Assembly (NCBI GenBank): GCA_030838265.1
Contig: JAUTXA010000149.1
Location: 1-5,532, forward strand
Origin: Actinomycetota bacterium
GTDB taxonomy: Bacteria; Actinomycetota; Acidimicrobiia; Acidimicrobiales; BP-101
Length of the DNA: 5,532 nucleotides
Direction of reading: 5' to 3'
Every line of letters starts with the position of its first letter. Position 1 is the first letter of the stretch. The notes beneath the pieces are model-generated. The model was not told the DNA's origin. It saw only the letters and a list, made by a program, of their open reading frames with translations, and made no database searches. This document shows positions 1 through 5,532 of the stretch, in pieces. A program made the position numbers and the translations under genes.

Positions 1-228
1 ATGAGCTACTGGGAATCCCGCCAGTCGATCTACTACGCCAGCGTCTACATCCAGGGCTCCAACTCAGTCGCCGCCCTCGGCTCACTCGACAAGGTCGACT
101 GCGCCCTTCGCCTCTACGTGGCCCGCAACGCCTATCGCATCGCCAAGCCCGGTGATCTGGTGAGCGCCATGAGCACCGTGTTCCCTGACGCGGGCCCGCG
201 GATGGCGGCCTTCGGCGTGCATCCCTGA
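1..228 (+). CDS. C-terminal fragment of a probable M1-like (gluzincin) metallopeptidase, 5' end outside window
   Basis: The last 75 residues of a protein ending at a TGA (226-228). The window happens to open on an ATG, but the sequence reads as the middle of a domain, so the true start is probably upstream. The segment YYASVYIQGSNSVAAL (residues 11-26) resembles the Y-x-x-VY-x-x-G-x-x-x-x-x-L helix found after the zinc site in M1 aminopeptidases. It is followed by an amphipathic stretch (ALRLYVARNAYRIAKPGDLVSAM, about 35-57), similar to the family's 'L-x-x-Y-x-x-x-x-x-x-x-x-A-x-P-x-D-L' helices. The catalytic HExxH and the distal Glu would lie upstream, so activity cannot be judged. The gene ends 20 bases before the amidase on the same strand and may be co-transcribed with it. 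The family call rests on pattern resemblance only; another alpha-helical protein remains possible. Confidence 0.5.
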   Translation: MSYWESRQSIYYASVYIQGSNSVAALGSLDKVDCALRLYVARNAYRIAKPGDLVSAMSTVFPDAGPRMAAFGVHP

Positions 229-248
229 GCCCGACCTACGCTCCGGCC

Positions 249-1655
249 ATGAAGACAGTGATCGAGGTCGCCGAGGCCGTTCGGGCCGGAGAGCTGAAGG
301 CGGTCGAGGTGCTCGACGAGTGCCTCGAGGCCATCGCCACCACCAACGGCGAGCTGAATGCCTTCGTCCATCTCGACCCCGACCTGGCCCGCCGGGCCGC
401 CGATGCCGTCGACGCCGCCGTCGCCCGGGGCGAGGACCCCGGCCCGCTGGCGGGTGTGCCCTTCGGAGTGAAGGACCTCGAGGACTGCGCCGGCATGCCG
501 ACATCGCAGGGGTCGCTGCTCTACAAGGGCGACCCGCCCAAGGAGCGCGACTCCGTCCATGTCGCTCGGCTCCGGGCGGCCGGCGCCGTGCCGGTCGGGA
601 AGACGGCCGCACCAGAGTTCGGGAGCTACGCCTTCACCGAGACTCGAGCGTGGGGGACGACACGCAATCCATGGGATCCCACCCGCACACCCGGCGGGTC
701 GAGTGGCGGCTCGGCGGCGGCCGTGGCCGCGGGCATGGTGCCGTTCTGCACGGCGAGTGACGGCGGCGGCTCGACTCGCATCCCCGCCGCTTTCACGGGC
801 TTGCTCGGGTTCAAGGCCAGCTACGGCCGCATCCCCCATCCCCATGCCGGCGCGTCGCAGACGGCCTGCTACGGCGCCCTCACCACCACCGTGTCCGACG
901 CCGCCCGCCACCTGGACGTCGCCGCCGGACCCGACGATCACGACCGGGCCTCGCTGCCACCGGCGAGCGTCCGCTACGAGGACGCCATCGAGTCTCTCGA
1001 CGTTCGGGGCCTGCGGGTGGCCTGGTCGTCGGACTTGGGCTTTGCCGTGGTCGACCCCGAGGTCGAGGAGCTGGCCAAGGCGGCCGCCTTCGAGCTGGTC
1101 GAGGCAGCCGGCCTCGAGGTCGTCGACCGGCCCGTCCAGTTCACCGACATCGTCAAGGTGTGGCTCGGCGCCAACGCCATCGACATCTTCCAGGACATGC
1201 AGCGCGGCATGTGGCCGGAGCGGGCCGACGAACTCACCGGCATCAATCGCTTCTTCCTCCAGGCCTCTGAGGGCGTCACCGTGCCCCAACTGGCCCGGGT
1301 GTGGAAGCGACGTGCCCGCTTCGAGGACGAGGTGGCCGAGCTGTTCGCCGACGTCGACGTCCTGCTGACGCCGGCGACCGCGGTCGTCGCCTTCGAGGCC
1401 GAGGGCCCCATGCCGACGCGCATCAACGGCCAGGATGTGATCCCGACCATGGCGGTGCCTTTCACCCAGCTCGCCAACATGTGCTGGAACCCGGCCGTCT
1501 CGGTGCCCGCCGGCCTCAACAGCGAGGGGATGCCGGTCGGCCTGCAGGTCAACGGGCGGCGCCACGCCGACGACGTCGTGCTGCGACTGGCCCGCATCTG
1601 GGAGCAGGCCCGGCCCTGGCCCCGTACCGCGCCGTCGGCCTCGACCTCGGCATGA
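249..1655 (+). CDS. Amidase signature (AS) family amidohydrolase
   Basis: A complete 468-residue protein, the usual length for a soluble AS-family amidase. These enzymes hydrolyse carboxamides to acid plus ammonia or amine through a Ser-cisSer-Lys triad. All three residues are visible: Lys75 in GVPFGVKD, cis-Ser151 in TPGGSSGGSAAA, and nucleophile Ser175 in SDGGGSTRIPA. The 24-residue spacing between the serines matches known family members. The C-terminal part carries the usual AVPFTQLANMCWNPAVSVPAG and MPVGLQVNG segments (about 399-436). There is no signal peptide, so it is presumably cytoplasmic. Homologues are often labelled GatA, but no gatB or gatC lies nearby, so a tRNA amidotransferase role is unlikely. 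ATG 249 is the natural start: the family N-terminus begins there, although no clear Shine-Dalgarno precedes it, so re-initiation from the gene 20 bases upstream is plausible. Its stop overlaps the aminotransferase start. The family is certain; the substrate is unknown. Confidence 0.93.
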   Translation: MKTVIEVAEAVRAGELKAVEVLDECLEAIATTNGELNAFVHLDPDLARRAADAVDAAVARGEDPGPLAGVPFGVKDLEDCAGMPTSQGSLLYKGDPPKERDSVHVARLRAAGAVPVGKTAAPEFGSYAFTETRAWGTTRNPWDPTRTPGGSSGGSAAAVAAGMVPFCTASDGGGSTRIPAAFTGLLGFKASYGRIPHPHAGASQTACYGALTTTVSDAARHLDVAAGPDDHDRASLPPASVRYEDAIESLDVRGLRVAWSSDLGFAVVDPEVEELAKAAAFELVEAAGLEVVDRPVQFTDIVKVWLGANAIDIFQDMQRGMWPERADELTGINRFFLQASEGVTVPQLARVWKRRARFEDEVAELFADVDVLLTPATAVVAFEAEGPMPTRINGQDVIPTMAVPFTQLANMCWNPAVSVPAGLNSEGMPVGLQVNGRRHADDVVLRLARIWEQARPWPRTAPSASTSA

Positions 1656-2881
1656 GCGAGGTCCCGGCCTTCCTGCACGCCTTCGCCCGACCCGCGGCCG
1701 GCGCCGACACCTTCGTCAACATGGCGGCGGGCGAGGGCGCCCACGTCACCGACGTCAACGGCAAGCGCTACATCGATGCCCTGGCCAGCCTCTGGTACTG
1801 CAACGTGGGCCATGGCCGGCGCGAGATCATCGACGCGGTCACCACCCAGATGACGAAGCTGGCGGCCTTCCACACGTTCGATCGCTTCACCAACGAGCCG
1901 GCCGAGGCCCTGACGGCGCGCCTGGCCGCGCTGGCGCCGATGCCGGACGCCCGGGTGTTCTTGACGAGCGGGGGATCGGAGTCGGTCGACACCGCCCTCA
2001 AGCTGGCCCGCTTGGCCCACAACATCGCCGGCGCGCCGGAGCGAACCGTCATCGTCAGCCGGGCCCCGTCGTACCACGGGGTCAGCTACGGCGCCCTCGC
2101 CGCGACCGGTCTGCCGCTGAACCAGCAGGGCTTCGGGCCGATGCTGGGCGACGTGGTCCAGGTGCCCCATGACGACCTTGCCGCCATCGACGCCGTGCTG
2201 GTCGAGCAGGGCGACCACCTGGCTGCCATCATCGCCGAGCCGGTGGTCGGGGCCGGCGGCGTCCTCCCGCCATCGCCGGGCTATCTGGCCGGGTTGCGCG
2301 AGCGCTGCGATGCGTACCGCGGCTTCCTCATCCTCGACGAGGTCATCTGCGGGTTCGGGCGCCTCGGCGCGTGGTGGGGGGCCCAGCACTACGACGTGGT
2401 GCCCGACCTGGTGACCTTCGCCAAGGGCGTGACCTCGGGCTACCAGCCTCTCGGTGGCGTGCTGGTCGGACGCGCCGTCCGTGAACGCCTCGAAGCCGAC
2501 CCCTCGTTGGTCCTCCGCCACGGCCACACCTACGGCGGCCACCCGACGGCCTGCGCCGCGGCGTTGGCCAACCTCGACCTCATCGAGGCCGAGGGTCTGG
2601 TCGAGCGGGCCACCAAGGTGGGCCACCATCTGCGCCAAGCCCTCGAGTCGGTTGTCGACGGCACCCGCATCACCGGAGTGCGGGGCGACGGCGCCGTCTG
2701 GGCCGCCGCGTTGGGCGACGGCGTCGACGCCATCGCCGTGCGCGACGCCATGCTCGAGCTCGGCGTGATCCCCCGTCCCATCGGCACCTCGACGATGGCC
2801 TTCTGCCCCCCGCTCGTCATCGACGACGCCGACATCGACCGCTGCGCGGCCGCCCTGTCCGAGGCGGCCGCCTCCGTCTAA
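1652..2881 (+). CDS. Class III (omega-type) PLP-dependent aminotransferase
   Basis: A 409-residue protein of the fold-type I, class III aminotransferase family, which moves an amino group from an omega-amino acid, diamine or other primary amine to a keto acid such as pyruvate. Visible landmarks are LWYCNVGHG (47-55, substrate/cofactor region); TSGGSES (105-111, PLP phosphate contact); PSYHG (139-143, ring stacking); IIAEPVVGAGG (193-203); LILDEVICGFGR (226-237, with Asp229 contacting the pyridine nitrogen); FAKGVTSGYQPLGG (256-269, with Lys258 the expected Schiff-base lysine); and GHTYGGHP (291-298). The frame is open further upstream inside the amidase. The ATG at 1652 is chosen because the family-like sequence begins just after it and it overlaps the amidase TGA as ATGA, a classic coupling arrangement. 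At 409 residues it is somewhat shorter than the common 430-460. Stop is TAA at 2879. The substrate is not determinable; beta-alanine, GABA, putrescine or aromatic amine types are all possible. Confidence 0.92.
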   Translation: MSEVPAFLHAFARPAAGADTFVNMAAGEGAHVTDVNGKRYIDALASLWYCNVGHGRREIIDAVTTQMTKLAAFHTFDRFTNEPAEALTARLAALAPMPDARVFLTSGGSESVDTALKLARLAHNIAGAPERTVIVSRAPSYHGVSYGALAATGLPLNQQGFGPMLGDVVQVPHDDLAAIDAVLVEQGDHLAAIIAEPVVGAGGVLPPSPGYLAGLRERCDAYRGFLILDEVICGFGRLGAWWGAQHYDVVPDLVTFAKGVTSGYQPLGGVLVGRAVRERLEADPSLVLRHGHTYGGHPTACAAALANLDLIEAEGLVERATKVGHHLRQALESVVDGTRITGVRGDGAVWAAALGDGVDAIAVRDAMLELGVIPRPIGTSTMAFCPPLVIDDADIDRCAAALSEAAASV

Positions 2882-2958
2882 AGCCGCTGGTCCCCGGACT
2901 TCTGTCGCGTTGTCTTGACTAGGTCCGGAGAACGCGACAGAGAACCGCGGGTGGTTGT
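2882..2958. promoter_or_regulatory. Intergenic spacer, presumed end of the metabolic unit and leader of the antiporter gene
   Basis: This 77-base stretch is the only real gap between complete genes in the window. It is less GC-extreme than its flanks and holds the 11-bp inverted repeat described separately. A TTGACT hexamer at 2915-2920 resembles a -35 element, but no convincing -10 lies 16-19 bases downstream (around 2937-2944 the sequence reads acagagaa). A promoter is therefore expected from the gene layout but not pinned down. No strong Shine-Dalgarno precedes the GTG at 2959. Confidence 0.4.
2901..2941. repeat. Perfect 11-bp inverted repeat with 19-base spacer (operator or hairpin)
   Basis: The left arm is tctgtcgcgtt (2901-2911) and the right arm is aacgcgacaga (2931-2941), exact reverse complements. 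In RNA this gives an 11-bp stem with a 19-nt loop. There is no T-run after it, so it is not a canonical intrinsic terminator, although actinobacterial terminators often lack one. In DNA it could be a widely spaced operator. A second 6-bp complementary pair, ccggac (2894-2899) with gtccgg (2923-2928), interleaves with it. The right arm ends 17 bases before the antiporter GTG start. The repeat is seen directly; its role is inferred. Confidence 0.6.
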
Positions 2959-5406
2959 GTGACGGACGTCGTCGTTTCCCCGGCTGCAGACGGGGGAACG
3001 GAAGGCGGCATGGACCCGGGGGCCCCGGAGGGATTCGACGCCGCGCCGCGGCCGCGGTGGCGCACGTTCTCGATCTACGCGGGGATGATCCTGTTCGGCT
3101 TCGTGGCCATCCAGTTCGTGCTCCACGCCGGCCACGGCCTGCACGCCCCCAAGCCGACAGGTGTGGCCGCAGCCAAGAAGGCGTCGGGGGCCAGCACCGA
3201 GGACATCGTGTGGCGCCTGCTCCTGGCCGCCACCGTCGTCATCGTGGTGGCTCGACTGGTGGGGGCCGCCTTCCAGCGCGTCCATCAGCCGCAGGTGGTG
3301 GGCGAGATCGTGGCCGGCATCATTCTCGGCCCGTCCGTGTTCGGCCACCTGGCACCGGGACTGAGCCACGAGCTGTTCAGCCCGGCCATGCTGCCGTTCC
3401 TCGACGTGCTGGCCCAGGTCGGCCTCATCTTCTTCATGTTCCTCATCGGGCTCGAGCTCGACGTCCGCCTGATCCGGGGACGGGGCGACACCGCCGCCTT
3501 CGTCAGCCACGTCAGCATCATCGCCCCGTTCGTCTTGGGAGGCGCCTTGGCCCTCGCCCTCTTCCCGACGTTGGGATCGGAATCGGGACGCTTCACCCCG
3601 TTCGCCCTCTTCCTCGGCGCGTCGATGTCGATCACCGCCTTCCCAGTGCTGGCCCGCATCCTCACCGAGCGAGGGATTTACAAGACGCCGCTCGGCGCCG
3701 TCACCCTCACGTGCGCGGCGGTCGACGACGTCACCGCGTGGTGCATGCTCGCCGTGGTCGTGGCCATCGCCCGGGCCAACGGGTCGACGAACGCCCTCAT
3801 CACGATCGGGCTCAGTGCCGCCTTCATCGCCTTCATGGTCGTGGTCGTGCGCCCTGCCCTGGCCCGCGTCGCCCGGTACCACGAGGAGCGCGGCACCCTC
3901 GCGGGCGGGATGCTCGCCCTGCTGTTCGTCGGCATCCTGCTCAGCGCCCTCGCCACCGACCGAATCGGCATCCACGCCATCTTCGGCGCCTTCCTCTTCG
4001 GGGCGATCATGCCCCAGCGCTCCGAGCTCATCGTCGAGCTGGTGCAGAAGCTCGAGGACTTCACGGTCGTCTTCCTGCTCCCGCTCTTCTTCGCCTTCAC
4101 CGGCCTGCGCACCGATGTCGGCCTCATCGGAGCCGACCCGAAGCTCTGGCTCGCCACCGGGCTCGTTCTCTTCGTCGCCATCGCCGGCAAATGGGGCGGG
4201 TCGTCGCTGGCGGCCAAGGTCATGGGCCTGGGGTGGCGCGAATCGATGGCCGTCGGCGTCCTCATGAACACGCGGGGCTTGACCGAGCTGATCATCTTGA
4301 ACATCGGGCTCGACCTCAAGGTGATCCCGCCGACCCTGTTCGCCATCCTCGTGATCATGGCGCTCGTCACCACGTTCATGACCACGCCGCTGCTGTCGGT
4401 GTTCTACCCACCCCGCATCATCGAGCAGATGGTGCAGGACGCGGGCGGGAAGGACGACGTCGAGGGCCCCCAGCCCTACCGGGTGCTCATCCCCGTCTCC
4501 AACACCAGCGCGGCGTCGGGCCTGGTGCTCACCGCCCTCCAGCTCGTGCGCGAGCGGGAAGAGAAGGCTCAGATCGTCCTGCTCCGCACCGTCCAGACCC
4601 CGGGCGGCGCCTACCGCGCCGGTCCTCGCCAGTACGAGGCCATGCTCAGCCGGGCCGGCGAGAGTCTTCGCCCGCTCGTGCAACTGATCGAAGGGGCGGG
4701 CCACGATGCCGTGCCACTGGTCGTCCCCACGGGCGACATCCGCACCACGATCGTCGACGTGACCAAGAAGCGCGAGCCCGATCTGGTCCTCCTCGGGTAT
4801 GCCCGATCGCTGTGGAGTGACCGGCTCCTGAGCGGCCCGGTCGGCGAGGTGTTGCGAGATGCGACCACCGATGTGGCGGTGGTCATCGATCCTGGCGGAC
4901 GGGGGACCTCGCTGCCCCGCGGCGCTCGCGTCCTCGTCCCTTATGGCGGGGGCTACCACGAGGATGTCGGCCTCGACCTGGCCCTGCGGCTGGCCGAAGC
5001 CTCGGCGGGCAGCGTCACGTTGTTCGGCCCTGCCGACGGCGAGAAGGAAGCGCGTGAGCTGGGCGACCGGGCGGCGAGGGCCTACGAGGAGACTGGCGTG
5101 TGGACGGTGCCGATGGCGACCACGGGCGAGCCCGGCGCCGCGCTGGTGCAGCAACTCGAGGCCGCCGACCTGGTGGTGCTCGGCGTGGGCGACGAGTGGG
5201 TGCGCAACAAGCAATCGCTCGGCGGTCTACGCGCCTCGATCGCGGCGCGCGCCTCGGTGCCGCTGCTGATCGTTCGCCGCCACGGTCAGAAGGGCAGGCT
5301 TCGTCGTCAGAGGGAGTGGATCGTCGACACCGGCGAAGTCGAAGCCATCACGACCAAGGGCGACATCATGCGAGGCGTCGACCCCATCGCCCAAGACCTG
5401 ACCTGA
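2959..5406 (+). CDS. CPA2-type cation/proton antiporter with tandem C-terminal USP-like domains
   Basis: An 815-residue inner-membrane protein. A polar Gly/Pro/Ala-rich N-terminus (1-35) is followed by an extra hydrophobic helix (about 37-57). The Na+/H+ exchanger domain (about 83-484) then carries HQPQVVGEIVAGIILGPSVFG (109-129), FLIGLELD (161-168), the ion-binding Asp pair in AAVDDVTAW (Asp256-Asp257), GIHAIFGAFLFGAIMP (337-352), a conserved membrane lysine (Lys411, AGKWGGS) and NTRGLTEL (437-444). The cytoplasmic tail has two alpha/beta domains resembling universal stress proteins: one from YRVLIPVS to VAVVID (about 507-644), one from ARVLVPYGG to VPLLIVRR (about 656-774). It ends in a basic segment and an acidic tail. 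It has no RCK/TrkA-N domain, unlike KefB/KefC. The layout recalls plant CHX exchangers. The likely role is exchange of Na+ or K+ for H+ in pH or ion homeostasis. GTG 2959 is the most upstream start possible, since a TAG lies in frame at 2920; ATG 3010 is an alternative. Ion specificity is not readable. Confidence 0.9.
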   Translation: MTDVVVSPAADGGTEGGMDPGAPEGFDAAPRPRWRTFSIYAGMILFGFVAIQFVLHAGHGLHAPKPTGVAAAKKASGASTEDIVWRLLLAATVVIVVARLVGAAFQRVHQPQVVGEIVAGIILGPSVFGHLAPGLSHELFSPAMLPFLDVLAQVGLIFFMFLIGLELDVRLIRGRGDTAAFVSHVSIIAPFVLGGALALALFPTLGSESGRFTPFALFLGASMSITAFPVLARILTERGIYKTPLGAVTLTCAAVDDVTAWCMLAVVVAIARANGSTNALITIGLSAAFIAFMVVVVRPALARVARYHEERGTLAGGMLALLFVGILLSALATDRIGIHAIFGAFLFGAIMPQRSELIVELVQKLEDFTVVFLLPLFFAFTGLRTDVGLIGADPKLWLATGLVLFVAIAGKWGGSSLAAKVMGLGWRESMAVGVLMNTRGLTELIILNIGLDLKVIPPTLFAILVIMALVTTFMTTPLLSVFYPPRIIEQMVQDAGGKDDVEGPQPYRVLIPVSNTSAASGLVLTALQLVREREEKAQIVLLRTVQTPGGAYRAGPRQYEAMLSRAGESLRPLVQLIEGAGHDAVPLVVPTGDIRTTIVDVTKKREPDLVLLGYARSLWSDRLLSGPVGEVLRDATTDVAVVIDPGGRGTSLPRGARVLVPYGGGYHEDVGLDLALRLAEASAGSVTLFGPADGEKEARELGDRAARAYEETGVWTVPMATTGEPGAALVQQLEAADLVVLGVGDEWVRNKQSLGGLRASIAARASVPLLIVRRHGQKGRLRRQREWIVDTGEVEAITTKGDIMRGVDPIAQDLT
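3002..3008 (+). promoter_or_regulatory. Possible ribosome binding site for an alternative antiporter start at ATG 3010
   Basis: The sequence aaggcgg at 3002-3008 matches the consensus AAGGAGG at six of seven bases, ending one base before the in-frame ATG at 3010 (the AAGG core is four bases away). The GTG at 2959 has no comparable site. Use of 3010 would remove 17 residues of a polar, probably unstructured N-terminus and would not touch any membrane helix. The spacing is tight, so this is a weak call. Confidence 0.3.
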
Positions 5407-5418
5407 CTCGAGGGGCCG

Positions 5419-5532
5419 TCAGGCGGGCTGGACGAGCACGAACCCGGCCCGATTCGCTCGCTCCCGCCGTTCGTCGGCAGCCGGGTCGAGAGCGGGCAGA
5501 GTCCAGCCCGTCGTCGAGAACAGGGTCTCGGC
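5419..5532 (-). CDS. C-terminal end of an unidentified convergent gene, 5' end outside window
   Basis: Read on the minus strand from the window edge, the frame is open for 37 codons and ends in TGA (complement of 5419-5421), giving a C-terminus of AETLFSTTGWTLPALDPA (first 18 residues), a charged helix-like ADERRERANR, and a final AGFVLVQPA. Most third codon positions are G or C, as in the surrounding genes, and the stop lies 12 bases past the antiporter stop, a sensible convergent arrangement. The plus-strand frames are also free of stops here, so openness alone proves little; the call rests on codon bias, a natural-looking C-terminus and the tight convergent spacing. I do not recognise the family. 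Confidence 0.45.
   Translation of the reverse strand, partial: AETLFSTTGWTLPALDPAADERRERANRAGFVLVQPA

Noticed and set aside
132..1565. 477-codon open frame on the minus strand opposite the amidase
   Set aside because: It is Gly/Arg/His/Asp-rich with no motif. The plus-strand frame holds the full amidase signature and catalytic triad.
1301..1651. N-terminal extension of the aminotransferase frame into the amidase
   Set aside because: The extra 117 residues are Arg/Gly/Pro/Ala-rich and unlike any aminotransferase N-terminus. The ATG at 1652 fits the family start.
249..1655. Assignment of the amidase as GatA of the tRNA amidotransferase
   Set aside because: There are no gatB or gatC neighbours, and the gene is coupled to an aminotransferase. 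The generic AS family call is safer.
974..2638. 554-codon open frame on the minus strand spanning the amidase-aminotransferase junction
   Set aside because: It has a similar shadow composition, runs across two well-supported plus-strand genes, and has no recognisable domain.
2915..2943. Sigma-70-like promoter with TTGACT at 2915-2920
   Set aside because: No acceptable -10 hexamer is found at 16-19 bases. One good hexamer in a 77-base spacer is not enough to call a promoter.
2878..5214. 778-codon open frame on the minus strand opposite the antiporter
   Set aside because: It is an antisense shadow: the protein is a low-complexity His/Asp/Glu/Gly/Arg-rich mixture with no family motifs, as expected opposite a gene with G/C-rich third positions. 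The plus strand encodes an unmistakable antiporter.
5424..5510. 10-bp inverted repeat cgggctggac / gtccagcccg separated by 67 bases
   Set aside because: In such GC-rich DNA, matches of this length and spacing are expected by chance every few kilobases, and it lies inside a probable coding region.

Overview
This is a GC-rich window in which almost every third codon position is G or C. It uses GTG as well as ATG starts, has few recognisable Shine-Dalgarno sites, and is densely packed with genes. That pattern, with Ala/Val/Asp/Arg-rich proteins, fits a high-GC actinobacterium, possibly an Acidimicrobiia- or Thermoleophilia-like lineage. The placement is an inference from composition and protein style, because there is no rRNA or marker gene here.

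Layout: (1) 1-228 is the C-terminal end of a plus-strand gene cut by the window edge, resembling the end of an M1-type (gluzincin) metallopeptidase. (2) 249-1655 is a complete amidase-signature hydrolase with an intact Lys-Ser-Ser triad. (3) 1652-2881 is a complete class III (omega-type) PLP-dependent aminotransferase whose ATG overlaps the amidase stop in an ATGA. (4) 2882-2958 is the only real intergenic gap and carries a perfect 11-bp inverted repeat. (5) 2959-5406 is a large CPA2-type cation/proton antiporter with an Asp-Asp ion-binding pair and two C-terminal universal-stress-protein-like domains. (6) 5419-5532 is probably the 3' end of a convergent minus-strand gene that runs off the window.

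The first three genes probably form one transcription unit, with a 20-base gap and then a 4-base overlap. The amidase and aminotransferase look translationally coupled and could act in sequence on an amide or amino compound: hydrolysis of an amide, then transfer of an amino group from a primary amine or omega-amino acid. The substrate cannot be read from the sequence. The antiporter lies behind a hairpin-capable spacer and is probably a separate unit for pH or cation homeostasis.

I see no mobile element, CRISPR array, tRNA/rRNA, toxin-antitoxin or phage-defence genes. The window reads mostly as ordinary chromosomal metabolism and transport. The points most worth a second look are the spacer's interleaved inverted repeats, the antiporter's domain architecture, and the amidase-aminotransferase coupling.
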